Assembly: GCF_052119705.1 (NCBI RefSeq)
Contig: NZ_JBGQOP010000005.1
Coordinates: 62,001-126,000, forward strand
Length of the DNA stretch: 64,000 nt
Origin: Oceanimonas sp052119705
GTDB taxonomy: Bacteria; Pseudomonadota; Gammaproteobacteria; Enterobacterales; Aeromonadaceae
Direction: 5' to 3'
The notes beneath the pieces were generated by a model, which was not told the DNA's origin, did not search any database, and saw nothing but the letters and a program-made list of their open reading frames with translations. The first letter of the stretch is position 1, and the number at the start of each line of letters is the position of its first letter. This document shows positions 8,788 to 17,905 of the stretch, one piece after another. A program made the position numbers and the translations under genes.

Positions 8788-9564
8788 ATGAGTGTATACC
8801 TAGAAAGTCGCGGCCAAGGGCCAGATCTGGTGCTGGTGCATGGTTGGGGTATGAATGGCGCCGTGTGGCAGCCTTTGCTTGAACGGCTAGAGTCGGATTT
8901 TTGTCTGCATCTGGTCGACTTGCCAGGCTTTGGTCACAGCAAGCCACTGCCTGACGGCGCCCCATTATCGGATTGGTCGCAAGCTGTGTTGGATGCAGTG
9001 CCGCAACAGGCGGCTTGGTTGGGCTGGTCTTTAGGGGGCTTAATCGCCACCCAAGCGGCCTTGCAAGCGCCGAGTCGCGTTAGCCAATTACTGACCTTGG
9101 CTAGCTCGCCCTGCTTTGTGGCCAAAGATAATTGGCCGGGTATTAAGCCCGAGGTGTTAACGGCTTTTGCCGAGCAGCTGAGCGAAGATCATGAAGCCGT
9201 GATCAAACGCTTTTTAGCGCTGCAGGCCATGGGTAGCGAACACGCCAAGACGGATGTTCGCCAATTGCGGCACAGCCTCAATAATAAACCCAGCCCCCAT
9301 GCCGATGCCCTGAGCGCAGGTTTAAACTTGTTGGCTGAGGTCGACTTGCGTGCGCAATTAACTGAGCTACAAATGCCGACCTTGCGTTTATATGGTCGAC
9401 TCGATGGTCTAGTGCCTTATAAAGCCATTCCACTGGTAGAGGTTTTATTGCCGATCGCCAACCGACTGCAATATATAGAGGCGAAAGCCTCACATGCGGC
9501 TTTTATCTCGCATCCTGATTCCACCGCCGAGAAAATCCGCGCCTTTTTACAGCCTTGCTGTTAA
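8788..9564 (+). CDS. bioH: Pimeloyl-ACP methyl ester carboxylesterase BioH
   Basis: This 258-residue alpha/beta hydrolase cleaves the methyl ester of pimeloyl-ACP, releasing the biotin precursor. The oxyanion region V-H-G-W-G-M-N is at ~17-23. The nucleophile elbow G-W-S-L-G-G contains Ser81. The acid lies in L-D-G-L-V-P and the His in A-S-H-A-A-F-I-S-H-P. E. coli BioH shows the same L-V-D-L-P-G-F-G and S-P-C-F stretches. GAAGAG precedes the ATG. Confidence 0.92.
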   Translation: MSVYLESRGQGPDLVLVHGWGMNGAVWQPLLERLESDFCLHLVDLPGFGHSKPLPDGAPLSDWSQAVLDAVPQQAAWLGWSLGGLIATQAALQAPSRVSQLLTLASSPCFVAKDNWPGIKPEVLTAFAEQLSEDHEAVIKRFLALQAMGSEHAKTDVRQLRHSLNNKPSPHADALSAGLNLLAEVDLRAQLTELQMPTLRLYGRLDGLVPYKAIPLVEVLLPIANRLQYIEAKASHAAFISHPDSTAEKIRAFLQPCC

Positions 9565-9605
9565 TGCGGGCGCGGCTTAACCCTTAACCGTGGCTTAATC
9601 AACGT

Positions 9606-10220
9606 TTAGATCTGGGGTAGCGCCAAAATGGCATCTGTCGTCTGCACGTCGGCAAAGGTATCGCTCAGTGTAACGAGCGACGCTTGATGCAAGAGGGCAT
9701 GAGGTACCGTTTTGCCGTCTTCGCCAGTTAAATCGCGCGTGGCGCAGGCATCGTTGGCGACAATCACGTCATAACCGAGCGGTACGGCATCGCGTGTAGC
9801 GCCAGCTACGCAGGCGTGAGTCATCAGTCCGCTGATGATAAGCGTGGTAATACCTTTCGCCTTGAGTTGCGCGTCTATATCTGTGGTAGGAAATACGCTA
9901 ACCGAAGATTTACGCACCACTAGATGATGACTGGCAGGCTGAATATCTGCATGAAAATCGACGGTTTCACCGTCTTCGGCAAAAATAGGGGTGCCGGCGG
10001 GAGTGACGTGCTGCACGTGAAATACCGGCATTCCCGCTTGATCTGCCATGGCAATCAGGCGCTTCGCGTTAGCGAGTGCAGCCTTACCGTCGGGAATGGG
10101 CATTTTGCCCTTGAAATACTCGTTTTGAAAATCGATCACCAGCAGTGCGGTATGCTTGGGGGTGATGCTGGCGGTGCGAGTGGCGCCGGTAAGCGCTCTA
10201 ATAGTAGGGTGGCTCATCAT
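9606..10220 (-). CDS. Isochorismatase-family cysteine hydrolase
   Basis: This 204-residue protein has the family triad: D in T-A-L-L-V-I-D-F-Q-N-E-Y-F (~30), a mid-protein Lys (V-V-R-K-S-S) and Cys in T-H-A-C-V-A-G-A-T-R-D-A. Members hydrolyse amides or enol ethers, including ureidoacrylate and nicotinamide; the substrate here cannot be read. AGGA stands 5 nt before the first of two consecutive ATG codons. It is divergent from a GlxA-type regulator that probably controls it. Confidence 0.87.
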   Translation of the reverse strand: MMSHPTIRALTGATRTASITPKHTALLVIDFQNEYFKGKMPIPDGKAALANAKRLIAMADQAGMPVFHVQHVTPAGTPIFAEDGETVDFHADIQPASHHLVVRKSSVSVFPTTDIDAQLKAKGITTLIISGLMTHACVAGATRDAVPLGYDVIVANDACATRDLTGEDGKTVPHALLHQASLVTLSDTFADVQTTDAILALPQI

Positions 10221-10360
10221 GGTGATCCTATTGTGGGTGATATTAGTGAGCTCTCAGACCTTGGTGTAGGCCGCAGCGCTCTTGTGTCTCACCACTCTAT
10301 AGCCTACCCTCGCTGCGCAATAGTGTCCCAAGTGACAATAATCGATGAGATCGGGCCAAC

Positions 10361-11356
10361 ATGATATCTGCACCAGAACACCGCATTGCCGTGATTGTTT
10401 TCGATGGCATCAGTCCCTTTCACCTCTCTGTGCCTTGTGCCGTTTTTGGTGATGATTTGGCCCAGCTTGGCGTGCCGCGTTACGATTTAGTGGTGTGTGC
10501 TGAGCAGATAGGCGTTATTCCTACGCTGTCGGGTTTTTCGATTAACGTGGCTCACGACTTGTCGGCAGTGTATAGCGCCGATACGGTGATTATTCCCGCG
10601 TGGTTCGATCCGGAACAACGGCCCTCCGAGGTACTGCTTAACGCTCTGCGGGCGGCTCATGCGCGCGGCGCACGTTTAGTGGGACTGTGTCTGGGCGCCT
10701 TTGTGTTGGCCGAAGCCGGTTTACTTGATGGCAGAACGGCGGCCACCCATTGGGTCTGGAAAGACGACTTCACGCGAAAATACCCTAAGGTTAATTGCGA
10801 CTTCGACGTGCTCTATGTCGATGATGGCAATATTCTCACCTCAGCCGGTACCGCGGCCGCGATCGATTGCTGCATTCATCTGGTGCGGTGCGACCATGGG
10901 GCCGACGTGGCGAATCGTCTGGCTCGCCGTTTGGTAACAGCACCGCATCGTGGCGGTGGCCAGGCTCAGTATATCGAACAGCCGCTGCCTCAGTCTGTGG
11001 GCTGCGATCGCGTGGCTCAAGCCATGGCGTGGGCTGCCGATAACCTGACACAAGCGATCGGTCTGGATTTGATGGCCGAGCAGGCGGCAATGAGCCGTCG
11101 TAACTTTTCTCGTCAGTTTCGCAAAGCGACCGGCACTACGGTTAGTCAGTGGTTGCTGAGCCAACGACTGGCCTTGGCTCAGCGCCTGTTGGAAACGAGT
11201 GCACGTAATGTTGACCAAGTGGCTCATGACGCTGGATTTACCTCAACTGTGAGTTTTAGGCAGCATTTCTCGGCCACTTTCTCTATACCTCCCAGCGCCT
11301 ACCGAAAACAGTTTCGTAGTTCAAGTCTCGCTGCTGCGGTAAAAAAGAGCGAATAA
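10361..11356 (+). CDS. GlxA-type AraC-family transcriptional regulator
   Basis: This 331-residue protein joins an N-terminal DJ-1/PfpI-like domain (~1-190) to a C-terminal AraC double helix-turn-helix (~215-320). The nucleophile-elbow-like Cys sits in V-G-L-C-L-G-A-F-V-L-A-E-A-G. The HTH region has M-S-R-R-N-F-S-R-Q-F-R-K-A-T-G and, later, V-A-H-D-A-G-F-T-S-T-V-S-F-R-Q-H-F. GlxA-type regulators usually sit beside the catabolic or detoxifying gene they control; the divergent isochorismatase gene is the obvious target. The inducer is unknown. Confidence 0.9.
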   Translation: MISAPEHRIAVIVFDGISPFHLSVPCAVFGDDLAQLGVPRYDLVVCAEQIGVIPTLSGFSINVAHDLSAVYSADTVIIPAWFDPEQRPSEVLLNALRAAHARGARLVGLCLGAFVLAEAGLLDGRTAATHWVWKDDFTRKYPKVNCDFDVLYVDDGNILTSAGTAAAIDCCIHLVRCDHGADVANRLARRLVTAPHRGGGQAQYIEQPLPQSVGCDRVAQAMAWAADNLTQAIGLDLMAEQAAMSRRNFSRQFRKATGTTVSQWLLSQRLALAQRLLETSARNVDQVAHDAGFTSTVSFRQHFSATFSIPPSAYRKQFRSSSLAAAVKKSE

Positions 11357-11547
11357 TGCCATGCTAAGGTGCTCAGCAGCACCAATCTAAATGCCCTATT
11401 AATCAAGTGTTTGCGGTGAGTTAAGTAATAGATTACATCATCAATAAGCAGTGAGAGGTCTATCGCCGTGCGGCTTTGGCGGTCAGGTGTAAAAGAAGCC
11501 AAATTAACTCGCAGTAGCCATAATCAGATGATTTATGCAGGGAGGTT

Positions 11548-11871
11548 ATGATGGCCATACCGGTAATATTACCTACGCTGGCGCCCAATGCCGCCGCTCC
11601 CACTACAGAAGCGGCGGCGGCCGATAAAGCACGTCGGCCGAGTATTGCGCAAATTACGGCGGTGCAGCCTTATGTAGCCATACGCCCCCGCCATCAAGAC
11701 CGCGAGCGGGCTCGTCGACAGGCGGCATTGGAAGCTTGGCTTGGCATGCGTAAAGGTGAAGTGTGTTTGGTGGGAGCAAGCCCAGGTATGAGTCGGCGGA
11801 TGCAGGTGATCAGTCGGCGTTATCAAAGCGGCGAAGATGAGGCCACGCTGGCACTGAATGTGGAAGTTTAA
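11548..11871 (+). CDS. Small basic protein of unknown function
   Basis: I do not recognise this 107-residue protein. A strong ribosome-binding site (GGGAGG, 2 nt from the first ATG) supports translation; a second ATG follows at once and is better spaced. The N-terminus is Ala/Pro-rich, the middle is Arg-rich (R-P-R-H-Q-D-R-E-R-A-R-R-Q), and the C-terminus includes G-M-S-R-R-M-Q-V-I-S-R-R-Y-Q. There is no signal peptide or membrane segment. It lies 67 bp before the flavin reductase gene, so an operon is possible. Confidence 0.55.
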   Translation: MMAIPVILPTLAPNAAAPTTEAAAADKARRPSIAQITAVQPYVAIRPRHQDRERARRQAALEAWLGMRKGEVCLVGASPGMSRRMQVISRRYQSGEDEATLALNVEV

Positions 11872-11938
11872 ATGCAAGATGCACTACCTTTAAACTCTAC
11901 GCAGCTTAAGCCGCATGAGTAAATAGTGGGGGCATATT

Positions 11939-12670
11939 ATGGCTAAATATCAGTTACAGTTGACTCGCAAACAAACCGTGGCCGAAGGCACCATGGCCTT
12001 TTATTTTATTAAGCCCGACGGCTTTAGTTTTAAAGCCGGCCAGTGTGCGCAATTTACCTTAATTGATCCGCCGCAAACCGATGATGAAGGCAACAGCCGC
12101 TACTTTTCTTATGCCTCCACGCCCGATGAATCAGAGCTGATGATCGCCACCCGCATTAGAGATAGCGCTTTTAAACAAGTGTTAAGCCAGCTCGAACCCG
12201 GTAGCGAGCTAGTCATGAAAGGCCCGTATGGCGATTTTGTGCTGCCGGAGCAACGTAAGCGGCCTGTGGTGTTTATTACCGGCGGCATAGGTGTAACGCC
12301 GGTGCGCAGCATGTTATTGCACGCTATTCGTCATGAACAGTCATCCCCCCCGCAACAGCCGATCACGGTATTTTATGCCAATCGCCGCCCCCAAGATGCC
12401 GCCTTTTTGGATGAATTAACACTAGCCTGCATTAATAGCGCGAATACCAACTTAATCGCCACCATGAGTCAGCCCGACTCAGCCAACGCTTGGCCTGGCG
12501 AGCAAGGCTATGTTGATCACGCCATGCTAAAGCGTCATATCACCGACCTTAAGGCGCCTATGTATTATCTTGATGGACCGCCTGCATTAGTGGCGGCCAT
12601 GAAAGCCATGCTGAGTAAGGTCGGCGTGGATGAAGAGCAAATACGCAGCGAGGAGTTTGCGGGTTACTAA
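11939..12670 (+). CDS. Ferredoxin reductase-like FAD/NAD(P)H oxidoreductase
   Basis: This 243-residue protein has the ferredoxin-NADP+ reductase fold without a ferredoxin domain. R-Y-F-S-Y-A-S-T (~58-65) binds FAD, and I-T-G-G-I-G-V-T-P-V-R-S-M-L (~105-118) binds the nicotinamide nucleotide pyrophosphate. Y-L-D-G-P-P-A-L-V near the C-terminus matches the usual Y-x-x-G-P motif, and the end E-E-F-A-G-Y is typical. It passes electrons between NAD(P)H and an unidentified partner. The only neighbour is the unknown small protein upstream. Confidence 0.83.
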   Translation: MAKYQLQLTRKQTVAEGTMAFYFIKPDGFSFKAGQCAQFTLIDPPQTDDEGNSRYFSYASTPDESELMIATRIRDSAFKQVLSQLEPGSELVMKGPYGDFVLPEQRKRPVVFITGGIGVTPVRSMLLHAIRHEQSSPPQQPITVFYANRRPQDAAFLDELTLACINSANTNLIATMSQPDSANAWPGEQGYVDHAMLKRHITDLKAPMYYLDGPPALVAAMKAMLSKVGVDEEQIRSEEFAGY

Positions 12671-12942
12671 CAGCCAGCGCCGAGCTAGCCCAAGACGGTG
12701 TTTATCTTGATGCCGTCTTCCTGATGCACATCAGGATCTCGCTCTAGATTTTAGTGACTAAACCCTATTTGCCACGGAAGGCACGGACAAGTGAAGGAAA
12801 AATAGTGATCAGATCTGACAGTGATTATTAATGGTAAGAGCCAACCATCAAGTCATCAGTGGGCGAGCCCTTACCATTTAATATGTTAGTCCCTTGTCCC
12901 GTGAACTGCGTCCGTGCCTTCTGTGTTCTTTCGTGGCAAAAA
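12671..12942. repeat. Composite intergenic repeat, three modules in order
   Basis: The order is a GC-rich module (AGCCAGCGCCGAGCTAGCC, 12672), a hairpin module (CTTCCTGATGCACATCAGG then ATCTCG, 12716-12741), then a TIR element from TTTGCCACGGAAGGCACGG (12768) to TTCGTGGCAAAAA (12942). Its interior has TAGTGATCAGATCTGAC. The same order recurs at 25430-25745. It fills the gap before the YebC-type gene; 12943-13064 shows no further structure. Confidence 0.75.
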
Positions 12943-13064
12943 TAGCTCTTGGTTCTATGGCTCTGGCACTTAGCGCAGTCTTTGTGCTCCGGCAATAGAT
13001 TTGGCGCCCTGCTGGGTGTAAAATTCGGCCACTTTGATGAACAGACCACTAACGAGAGCATCTC

Positions 13065-13781
13065 ATGGGCAGAGCCTACGAAAACCGCAAAGATTCCATC
13101 TCCAAAACCGCGAATGCTAAGAGCAAAATCTATAGCAAATACGGCCGTGAAATTTACGTGGTCGCCAAGTCCGGCGGCGCCGACCCTGATGGCAACCTTA
13201 GCTTACGTGGTTTGATTGATCGCGCGAAAAAAGATCAAGTTCCTGCCCATGTAATTGAAAAAGCACTGCAAAAAGCCACCAGCGGCGCCGGTGAAGATTT
13301 CACGCCTGCCCGTTACGAAGGTTTTGGTCCCGGCAACTGTTTAGTGATAGTGGACTGCTTAACCGACAACCCTAACCGCACTATCGGTGACGTGCGCGTG
13401 TGCTTTAACAAAGTTAAAGCCAAAATCGGTACCTCGGGTACCGTGGGCCACATGTTCGATCATTGTGCCATTTTTGCCTTTGCCGGTGACGACGAAGACG
13501 CGATTCTGGACGTGTTAATGAGCGCAGATGTGGACGTGACCGATGTGGAATCAGAAGACGGCATGATTACCGTATTCGCGCCGCAAACTGAATATTTCAA
13601 AACCAAACAGGCGCTGCTTGAAGCTTATCCTGCTCTGGATTTTGAAGTAGACAGCATTCAGCATCTGGCGCAAAACACCGTGGAATTGGCAGGTGAAGAC
13701 GTAGCCCTGATGGAGCGCTTCCTCGACATGCTGAACGACGTAGACGACGTACAAAACGTGTACCACAACGCGCAATTCTAA
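13065..13781 (+). CDS. YebC/PmpR-family regulator (YeeN type)
   Basis: This 238-residue protein opens with M-G-R-A-Y-E-N-R-K and has I-Y-S-K-Y-G-R-E-I-Y, the N-terminal three-helix region of YebC/TACO1 proteins. P-A-R-Y-E-G-F-G-P-G-N-C-L-V-I-V-D-C-L-T-D-N-P-N-R-T follows as two motifs near 80-105. The MGRAYE start marks the YeeN subgroup. Members have been described both as transcription regulators and as helpers of ribosomes stalled at prolines; which applies here is open. A strong terminator follows. Confidence 0.9.
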   Translation: MGRAYENRKDSISKTANAKSKIYSKYGREIYVVAKSGGADPDGNLSLRGLIDRAKKDQVPAHVIEKALQKATSGAGEDFTPARYEGFGPGNCLVIVDCLTDNPNRTIGDVRVCFNKVKAKIGTSGTVGHMFDHCAIFAFAGDDEDAILDVLMSADVDVTDVESEDGMITVFAPQTEYFKTKQALLEAYPALDFEVDSIQHLAQNTVELAGEDVALMERFLDMLNDVDDVQNVYHNAQF

Positions 13782-13816
13782 AGCGTCGGTATTCAGCGCC
13801 GGCGATTTAGGTTTCT

Positions 13817-13845
13817 AAAAACCCTCCGAACGGAGGGTTTTTTTA
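13817..13845 (+). terminator. Intrinsic terminator after the YebC-type gene
   Basis: AAAACCCTCCG and CGGAGGGTTTT form a tight hairpin around two bases, followed by a T run. It lies about 35 bp beyond the stop codon. Confidence 0.92.
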
Positions 13846-13860
13846 TGATCTTCCTCACAA

Positions 13861-13874
13861 TTTTGTTAACAAAA
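13861..13874. promoter_or_regulatory. GTTAAC-centred palindrome upstream of racemase
   Basis: TTTTGTTAACAAAA is a perfect 14-bp palindrome in AT-rich DNA. It shares its GTTAAC core with the inverted repeat at 14047-14084. It may be an operator of the GntR-type regulator encoded at 18079; that link is inference. Confidence 0.45.
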
Positions 13875-14046
13875 ACAAAACAACTCGTTCATGATTAATC
13901 TGTGATCGTCAAATGTACGCTAATAATATTTTTTTATTTTGTTAATGATATCAGTATCTTGCTTTCTGAAATTTAACCTCGCCTCTCCTGTGCATCAAAA
14001 AATCATCTCTCAAGTCAGTATCGTTAGGGTAACTTTCGTATAGTTT

Positions 14047-14084
14047 ATTGTTAACGATTAAGTTACATTTAAATCGTTAACAAT
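14047..14084. promoter_or_regulatory. Long inverted repeat, probable operator of the racemase operon
   Basis: ATTGTTAACGATT (14047-14059) is mirrored by AATCGTTAACAAT (14072-14084) across 12 bp, a perfect 13-bp inverted repeat. It ends 32 bp before the racemase ATG. Each arm holds the GTTAAC core also seen at 13861-13874, which argues for a dimeric regulator binding several sites. Confidence 0.6.
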
Positions 14085-14116
14085 AGATGTATTCTTTCGT
14101 AAACAAGGATAACCCG

Positions 14117-14851
14117 ATGCGAATCAAGATTATCAACCCTAATACTACTCAGTCGTTTACCGATGCACTGCAGAAATTGGCGAATACTGTGTCTCGCCCT
14201 GATACCGAGATTCTCGCGGTCAGCCCAGCAAATGGCCCCGCGTCTATCGAAGGTTTTTACGATGAGGCCTTGTCGGTACCTGGCGTGCTGGACGAAATTA
14301 CTAAAGGCGACAAGGAAGAAAATATCGACGCCTATGTGCTAGCTTGTTTCGGTGATCCTGGTCTGTATGCAGCTCGGGAGCTAACCGATAAACCTGTGCT
14401 GGGTATTGCCGAAGCCGCGTTTCACATGGCGGTGCTGAGCGGTGCCTGTTTCAGTGTAGTGACCACGGCGCCTAGAGTACGTTTCATGACCGAGCACTTG
14501 CTCAATCGCTACGGCTTTAGCGAACAGTGCAGAAATATCCGTACCACACCGATGAAGGTATTGGATTTAGCGACATCACCAGAAACTGCGATCGCAAAAG
14601 TAATTGCCGAATGCCTGTTAGCGATTAAAGAAGACCACGCCGAAGCAATAGTGCTAGGTTGTGCTGGTATGTCTCAGTATCGGGAGTATATCGAACAGCA
14701 AATTGGCATTCCGGTGATCGATGGCACGGTAGCAGCGGTCAAGCTGTGTGAGGCCATGGTGGATATGAAATTGGGCACCAGTAAAGTACTGACGTTCAAC
14801 TGGCCACGACCAGAAATGGCTCCCCAAGGGCGCCAACTCAACATCGCCTGA
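14117..14851 (+). CDS. Hydantoin/allantoin racemase-like protein
   Basis: This 244-residue Asp/Glu racemase superfamily protein starts M-R-I-K-I-I-N-P-N-T-T, the standard hydantoin racemase N-terminus. The two catalytic cysteines are expected in A-C-F-G-D-P-G-L (~80) and V-L-G-C-A-G-M (~185). Such enzymes racemise 5-substituted hydantoins or allantoin so that stereospecific hydrolases can use both isomers. ATG 14117 has AAGGA before it; a frame opening 10 codons earlier overlaps the inverted repeat and is less likely. The next gene is an NCS1 permease, consistent with a hydantoin or purine-catabolite uptake operon. Confidence 0.82.
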   Translation: MRIKIINPNTTQSFTDALQKLANTVSRPDTEILAVSPANGPASIEGFYDEALSVPGVLDEITKGDKEENIDAYVLACFGDPGLYAARELTDKPVLGIAEAAFHMAVLSGACFSVVTTAPRVRFMTEHLLNRYGFSEQCRNIRTTPMKVLDLATSPETAIAKVIAECLLAIKEDHAEAIVLGCAGMSQYREYIEQQIGIPVIDGTVAAVKLCEAMVDMKLGTSKVLTFNWPRPEMAPQGRQLNIA

Positions 14852-14941
14852 GGCGATAACATGAGCACTGCACGGCTCATAGTGGCCGGCAGATGACGGG
14901 GAACTTAGCGCCCCGAGTAACGGAATACCGAGGATTTAACT

Positions 14942-16333
14942 ATGGCTACTCAGAATATAAGCAATAGTGCCGCCATTCCCATGCAGGCAGGTAAGGCGAG
15001 GTCAGCAAAGGTGGTTGGAAGTAATGACAAGAAGGCAGGAGACGAGTCACTTGCGCCCCAGAAAAATAGAATTATGGGTAGAGTGTCTTATTTTCTAGCT
15101 TGGTTTGGTGGTTGTGTATCAATTGGCACCTTTACAATGGGGTCGAGTATTGTTGGCACGCTCAACTTGTTACAAGCTTGCATAGCGATCTCAATCGGTT
15201 GTTTTAGTATCGGTATCGCTCTAGCGTTGAACGGGGCTGCAGGTTATAAGTACGGCATTCCTTTTATGGTACAAGCTAGAAGTTCATTTGGCTTTGTCGG
15301 TACCCGTTTTCCAGGAATGGTACGAGCAGTACCGGCTATCGTATGGTACGGCTTTCAAAGTTGGATAGGTGCAGGGGCACTGAACGCAGCTTCAGCCGCC
15401 TTATTTGGCTTCGATAATCTAGTGTTGTTTTTCGTGGTATTCCAGTTTCTGCAGATTGGCCTGTCTATCCTCGGTTTTCAGGGTATTAAATGGTTAGAGA
15501 ACATCGGTAGTGGCTTTATTCTAGTCGCGCTAGTTTATATGTTTTTCAGCGTGATAAATAAATTTGGTGATGATATAGCGACGAATTTGGTAAATGTTGA
15601 AGGCTCTTGGGGTTTACCATTTTGGGGAGCCACTATGCTGTTTCTAGGTGTTTACAGCACCATGATGTTGAATGTCAGCGATTACTCTCGTGAGCTAAAA
15701 GAAGGTACTAAGCCGGGTTGGTTAACGGTAATTTATTCCATGTCTATTCTGCCTTGTACTATTTTTATGGGGTTAATTGGATTGATGGTATCCGGCGCTA
15801 CGGGTATATCTGATCCCATTCAGGTTTTCTCTAGCGCAGTTGATAATACACCGTTACTCGTTATTACTCTGTTATTTATTGCTTTTGCCCAAGTTACCAC
15901 CAACGTACTTAATAACGTTATTCCACCCACCTATATCTTAATGGATGTGTTTAAACTGAAGTTTCGCACCTCGACCATTTTGGTTGGTTTGTTAGCTTTT
16001 TGTACTTTCCCTTGGAAGTTGGTACAGGAAGACTCGGCAGCAGGTTTACAGATTTTCGTACAAACGTACTCTGCATTCTTAGGTCCCATCTTTGCCGTCA
16101 TGGTGGTGGATTACTTTATATTACGCCGCCGTAAACTGGAATTAGATAAGCTGTATGATGAAAATGGTCCCTATAGAGGTATCAACTATGGTGCTGTGAT
16201 TGCGGTATTGGCTGGAGCTTGCGTAGCATTAACGTTCGTCTCTGTATCTTTGTATGCCAGTCTATTACCAGCCGGTATTGTTTATTACCTGCTAATGCAG
16301 TATTGGAAGCCCTGCCAGCGTTTCCGTTATTAA
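14942..16333 (+). CDS. NCS1-family nucleobase/allantoin/hydantoin permease (first copy)
   Basis: This 463-residue polytopic membrane protein belongs to NCS1, which imports cytosine, purines, allantoin or benzylhydantoin with H+ or Na+. Typical stretches are K-Y-G-I-P-F-M-V-Q-A-R-S-S-F-G-F and P-A-I-V-W-Y-G-F-Q-S-W-I-G near 105-150. About twelve membrane segments are visible, starting near residue 55. GAGG precedes the ATG. Next to a racemase, allantoin or a hydantoin is the likeliest substrate. The DNA is more AT-rich than the second NCS1 gene, so the two are not a recent duplication. Confidence 0.87.
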   Translation: MATQNISNSAAIPMQAGKARSAKVVGSNDKKAGDESLAPQKNRIMGRVSYFLAWFGGCVSIGTFTMGSSIVGTLNLLQACIAISIGCFSIGIALALNGAAGYKYGIPFMVQARSSFGFVGTRFPGMVRAVPAIVWYGFQSWIGAGALNAASAALFGFDNLVLFFVVFQFLQIGLSILGFQGIKWLENIGSGFILVALVYMFFSVINKFGDDIATNLVNVEGSWGLPFWGATMLFLGVYSTMMLNVSDYSRELKEGTKPGWLTVIYSMSILPCTIFMGLIGLMVSGATGISDPIQVFSSAVDNTPLLVITLLFIAFAQVTTNVLNNVIPPTYILMDVFKLKFRTSTILVGLLAFCTFPWKLVQEDSAAGLQIFVQTYSAFLGPIFAVMVVDYFILRRRKLELDKLYDENGPYRGINYGAVIAVLAGACVALTFVSVSLYASLLPAGIVYYLLMQYWKPCQRFRY

Positions 16334-16341
16334 TTCAGGTG

Positions 16342-16369
16342 GGGTCCGTTCAGCGGGCCCTATTTGTTT
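16342..16369 (+). terminator. Possible weak terminator between the permease genes
   Basis: GGGTCCG pairs with CGGGCCC (one G-T pair) around a 4-5 nt loop and is followed by TATTTGTTT. The T run is interrupted, so read-through into the second permease is plausible. The rest of the 214-bp gap holds no gene. Confidence 0.45.
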
Positions 16370-16547
16370 CAGACTCTGCTTATCTTTTAATATGCTTTCT
16401 GCAGCAATTGGTTGGAGTTTTATACTAAGGCAGAGCTGGTGCTGGGAGTCTCTCTGCATACAGACGCGATAGCGCAGTAACAGCCCGTTTAACTCGAATA
16501 AAACTGAACCGCGAAAGATCAACAGAACCTAGATAAGGAATACCGAT

Positions 16548-17879
16548 ATGGATGATCGCCTACTCGAAGTAAAAAGCCGAGATCCTTCTTTATATAACGA
16601 AGATTTAGCGCCCATTAAGCATAAAGACCGCAGTTGGGGTTGGTTTGAAATTTTTAACGTCTGGTCCAATGATATTCAGAGTTTGTTTGGTTACAGCTTA
16701 GCCGCGTCGCTGTTTTTGACTTACGGCCTAAATGGCTGGGCTGTGATGGCGGCCATTATTTTGGCCGGTTTTATTGTGATGATTTTGGTGAATCTGACCG
16801 GTAAGCCCAGCGTGAAATACGGTATTCCTTTTCCCGTGCTTATTCGATCTAGCATGGGTGTCAGAGGAGCGAACTTTCCGGCGCTGCTGCGTGCCATCGT
16901 GGGTATTTTCTGGTACGGCGTACAAACTTATTTTGCCTCGACGGCTGTGACGCTGTTGCTGACCGCATTGTGGGGGCCGAGTGAGGGCGCCGGCTTCCTC
17001 GGTATGTCGGCAACAGCTTGGTTGTCGTTTGTTATTGTCTGGCTGTTTCAGATTTTGCTGTTCTGGCAGGGTATCGACAAGATAAAGGTATTTCTCAATC
17101 TGGCAGGACCTTTGGTCTATCTGGTGATGATCGTGCTGATGGTGATCGTGTGGGTGCAGGCGGGCGACCAGTTACTGCCGGCAGTCAGTACCATATTCAG
17201 CAGTGATGGAAGTTATGACGGCAGCAGCCTGGCCGCATTCAGCGCCATTGTCGGCACCATGGTGGCGTATTTTGCCGCCGTAGTAATCAACTTCGGCGAC
17301 TTTACCCGCTTCGTGCGCAGCGAACGGGAGATGAAAATCGGTAACCTGGTCGGCCTGCCGCTTAACGTCGCTTTTTTCTCTTTTATTGCCCTGATCATTA
17401 CCGCTGGTACTCTGGTATTGTTCGGTGAGGCGCTGACCAATCCGGCCGATATTATCGAGCGAGTAGACTCACTGCCATTGACCATAGTCGCGGCGCTGAC
17501 CTTCTTTGCCGCCACCGTGGGCATCAACCTAGTAGCCAACTTTATACCGCCTGCCTATGATCTGGCCAACCTGTTTCCAAAAGTGATCACCTTTCGGATT
17601 GGCGGCCTGATTACCGCCGTGATCGCCTTCTTTGTCGGTGCGTTCTGGGTATCTTTTATTAGTCAGATTGGTATTCCCGGTTTCGTGAACGCGCTGGGAG
17701 CCATAGTGGCACCTTTCTACGGCATCATAGTGGTGGATTACTATCTGGTAAAACGTCAGCAGCTGGATATGGAACAGCTATTTTCGTCTACTCCTACCGG
17801 TGCTTACTATTACCAAGGCGGCTGGAATATTAAGGCATTGCTGGCCTTTGGCATGGCAGCGAGCACGGGTTTAATATAA
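16548..17879 (+). CDS. NCS1-family permease (second copy), C-terminally shortened
   Basis: This 443-residue protein has the NCS1 hallmarks W-S-N-D-I-Q-S-L-F-G-Y, K-Y-G-I-P-F-P-V-L-I-R-S-S-M-G and I-F-W-Y-G-V-Q-T-Y. AAGGA precedes the ATG. It stops at A-S-T-G-L-I, whereas the neighbouring paralogue carries about 35 more residues with another membrane segment at the same place. The last helix therefore appears lost, just before a strong terminator. Whether the product still transports is unclear. The substrate is probably an allantoin- or hydantoin-like compound, judged from the operon. Confidence 0.85.
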   Translation: MDDRLLEVKSRDPSLYNEDLAPIKHKDRSWGWFEIFNVWSNDIQSLFGYSLAASLFLTYGLNGWAVMAAIILAGFIVMILVNLTGKPSVKYGIPFPVLIRSSMGVRGANFPALLRAIVGIFWYGVQTYFASTAVTLLLTALWGPSEGAGFLGMSATAWLSFVIVWLFQILLFWQGIDKIKVFLNLAGPLVYLVMIVLMVIVWVQAGDQLLPAVSTIFSSDGSYDGSSLAAFSAIVGTMVAYFAAVVINFGDFTRFVRSEREMKIGNLVGLPLNVAFFSFIALIITAGTLVLFGEALTNPADIIERVDSLPLTIVAALTFFAATVGINLVANFIPPAYDLANLFPKVITFRIGGLITAVIAFFVGAFWVSFISQIGIPGFVNALGAIVAPFYGIIVVDYYLVKRQQLDMEQLFSSTPTGAYYYQGGWNIKALLAFGMAASTGLI

Positions 17880-17905
17880 TGCGCCCTAAACTATGACAGA
17901 GTACA

